Shown one piece after another: positions 15,047 through 16,463 of a stretch of 16,463 bases of DNA. Under the pieces are notes generated by a model that was given only the letters and a program-made list of their open reading frames with translations, ran no database searches and was not told where the DNA came from. Numbering within the stretch: the stretch's first letter is position 1; each line of letters opens with the position of its first letter. Source of the DNA: JAAYZX01 sp040770645 (GTDB lineage Bacteria; Actinomycetota; Thermoleophilia; RBG-16-64-13). The DNA lies in NCBI GenBank assembly GCA_040770645.1, contig JAXGIS010000025.1, positions 1 through 16,463 on the forward strand, written 5' to 3'. Both the position numbers and the translations under genes were made by a program.

Positions 15047-16000
15047 CTACACGAGTTGTATGACCTCAAGCGCTTCTGTCTGGCCAGTTCAGCTGCTTCC
15101 CGACCTGTTTCGCTACCGGAAATCCGGGAACCCACCCAGATGAAGTCATCGGGAAATGTCTGAAGCCGCATTGCCTCGCGGTGGGTGATGGGACGGTCAC
15201 GGGTGCGGGTAGCGTCCTTTTTCCGGCGAAGAACTCGGTGCGTATCGTAAGGGCCGGTTTGTCCCATTCAACCTTCCGAATACATCCGTTGAACCGGTAC
15301 GTTTCTCAATCCCACATCTTGGAGCCAAACGCCGCCCCCTCCTCCGTCAGCAGATCAGAAACGATTACCACCGGGAGGAATCAGACGGTAGCGACGTGAT
15401 TCAGGACGTGGAGTTTCTGCCGATGTACAGTTCTCGGTTGGTTGGAGGAGTCCGCCAATGGCATCTCGCACATTCCGGCGCACGGCGTTGGGGTCAGGAA
15501 GGCGAGGTGCGCCCACTCGCGAAGCGATTATGATTGCCCTTCTGCGTTTCTGCGGGACTCCGTAATCGTAGGCGACACGTCCGCTACGGTTTGTAGCCAC
15601 GGCTCTCGGCCATCGCAATCATCTGAGCTCCTTCGGCAGACCGAAGGAACTCGGGAACGTTTTCAACGACAAAGACCTTCGGCTGAACCATGTCAACAAC
15701 ACGCAGGTATTGTCGCCACAGCTGATTCATCTCTTGGTGCTCGTCTCGTGGGGACATCTTGCCGAGAGGCGAGAAGCCTTGGCAGGGAGGACCACCTACA
15801 ATGACGTCTGGGGTGGCAGGCACATCGTGAACAGACTGGATCGGTCCGGCATGGACCGGGTGTCTGAAGTTGGTCGCGTAAGTGGCAGCAGCGTCGCTGT
15901 CTATCTCCACTGCCCACACAGAGGTGAATCCTGCGTGAGCGAATCCCAAGCCCAAGCCACCTGCACCTGAAAAGAGGTCAATGAAAGTCGGGCCACTCAT
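15047..16000 (-). pseudogene. DNA (cytosine-5) methyltransferase of a type II R-M system, frameshifted
   Basis: Protects the host by methylating cytosine in the site cut by the adjacent endonuclease. The motifs of C5 methyltransferases appear in order: I FIDLFSGAGGLGLGF, IV GGPPCQGFSPLGK with the catalytic Cys, VI VFVVENVPEF, VIII DYGVPQKRRRAIIIASR, then WDKPALTIRTEFF, and IX RPITHREAMRLQTFPDDF. Motif X is visible only as AKQVG in a shifted frame. A repaired protein would be about 318 residues ending at TAG 15049-15047. At least four shifts are needed, including single missing bases at 15590-15592 and near 15571-15574. I use ATG 16000 over the GTG at 16006; neither has a strong ribosome site. 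The endonuclease gene ends 48 bp upstream. Confidence 0.85.
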
Positions 16001-16048
16001 GACCACAATAATACAGGTTGGCAGGGACAGATAGGATCCTGCCTTGGT

Positions 16049-16463
16049 TCAGAAGAGCGCGAGTGTTCCGGCCAACTCGTCATAGTCCCTGAGCCGACCC
16101 TGGTCCATCAGCTCCGCGAGCACCGAGTGCTGCTCGCTGTTGTCCAATGCGGCTACGGCTTTCTCCAGTTCCTTCAGGGCGATGTGGTAGACAGCGTCCA
16201 CTTCGCCGGTTCCTCTGGCGATAGCGGCGAGCCGTGTGGGAAGTGGCTCCGCCGTCACCGTGACGATATGCGGTTGTCTCCCCCGCCGGTGGCGGGTGAG
16301 GATGATTCCCTCGTGGCGGATGTTCTGCACTCGGTCCGATCGAATCGTCCATTTACATGAGATGGCAGCGTGGAGAAACGGATATGCGCTCTGAACGAGG
16401 AGACCGACAGTCACATCAGGAGAAATCAAGTAGTCGGTTCCTAGTTCGCTCCTGAGCACTCCC
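16049..16463 (-). CDS. NgoMIV-family type II restriction endonuclease, C-terminal part (5' end outside window)
   Basis: The frame is open to the right edge; the visible 137 or so codons form the C-terminal half (NgoMIV is about 286 residues). The active-site arrangement of the NgoMIV/Cfr10I group is present: SPDV supplies the Asp, ISCKWTIRSDR supplies Ser and Lys, and the Glu in QNIRHEG lies 14 residues after that Lys, as in Cfr10I. The following conserved block is HIVTVTAEPLPTRLAAIARG then TGEVDAVYHIALKELEKAV. NgoMIV cuts G^CCGGC as a tetramer; whether this relative has the same specificity is inferred only. The gene ends at TGA 16051-16049 and the C5 methyltransferase starts 48 bp later on the same strand. 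No frameshift is seen in this fragment. Confidence 0.85.
   Translation of the reverse strand, partial: GVLRSELGTDYLISPDVTVGLLVQSAYPFLHAAISCKWTIRSDRVQNIRHEGIILTRHRRGRQPHIVTVTAEPLPTRLAAIARGTGEVDAVYHIALKELEKAVAALDNSEQHSVLAELMDQGRLRDYDELAGTLALF

Noticed and set aside
1..16463. Avoidance of GCCGGC as a footprint of NgoMIV-type restriction
   Set aside because: GCCGGC occurs many times across the window, so there is no depletion by eye.
1..16463. CRISPR array, tRNA or rRNA genes
   Set aside because: No regularly spaced repeats, cloverleaf-forming sequence or rRNA-like stretch was seen on either strand.

Overview
The window looks like a bacterial chromosomal contig of high G+C content. Several genes have strong Shine-Dalgarno sites (for example AAAGGAGG before the molybdoenzyme), and gene content is metabolic and accessory. 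No rRNA, tRNA or ribosomal protein gene is present, so taxonomy cannot be fixed. A Bacillota-like, possibly anaerobic or facultative organism would fit, but that is only an inference.

Layout, left to right. (1) 1-3421: the 3' end of an ArsR-type repressor gene and an ArsM-type arsenite methyltransferase on the + strand. They converge on a minus-strand pair, a DHA2-type 14-TM exporter followed by a small SAM methyltransferase. (2) 3422-3929: a divergent intergenic region with three G-rich direct repeats. (3) 3930-9172, + strand: a 730-residue single-subunit molybdopterin/tungstopterin enzyme resembling acetylene hydratase in size and cofactor-ligand layout, a strong hairpin, an AMP-forming acetate-CoA ligase, and a small protein with two ACT domains. 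(4) 9300-10883: a good sigma-70-like promoter overlain by three TGTACA boxes. It drives an overlapping trio: an unknown 92-residue protein, an AlpA/excisionase-like HTH protein containing a perfect 14-bp hairpin, and an EamA/DMT permease. (5) 10888-14683: a decayed region on both strands with an alpha/beta-hydrolase remnant lacking its N-terminal half, small unrecognised ORFs, a broken RHH antitoxin/MazF-type toxin pair, and a broken IS3-family element. (6) 15047-16463, minus strand: a type II restriction-modification locus, with the C-terminal half of an NgoMIV-family endonuclease at the edge and a frameshifted C5-cytosine methyltransferase.

Many genes are interrupted by single-base frameshifts, often at short homopolymers (SAM methyltransferase, exporter, acs, HTH protein, hydrolase, antitoxin, C5 methyltransferase). 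For the otherwise well-conserved genes I favour sequencing or assembly error. The IS element also carries two in-frame stop codons, so real decay is present too. Frameshifts become denser toward the right end, as expected for decayed accessory DNA or for a low-coverage contig end.

Functionally, the left part handles arsenic and export. The centre may couple an unusual molybdo/tungsto-enzyme to acetate activation. The right part is a mobile/defence island. The links between genes in the central part are inferred from neighbourhood only.
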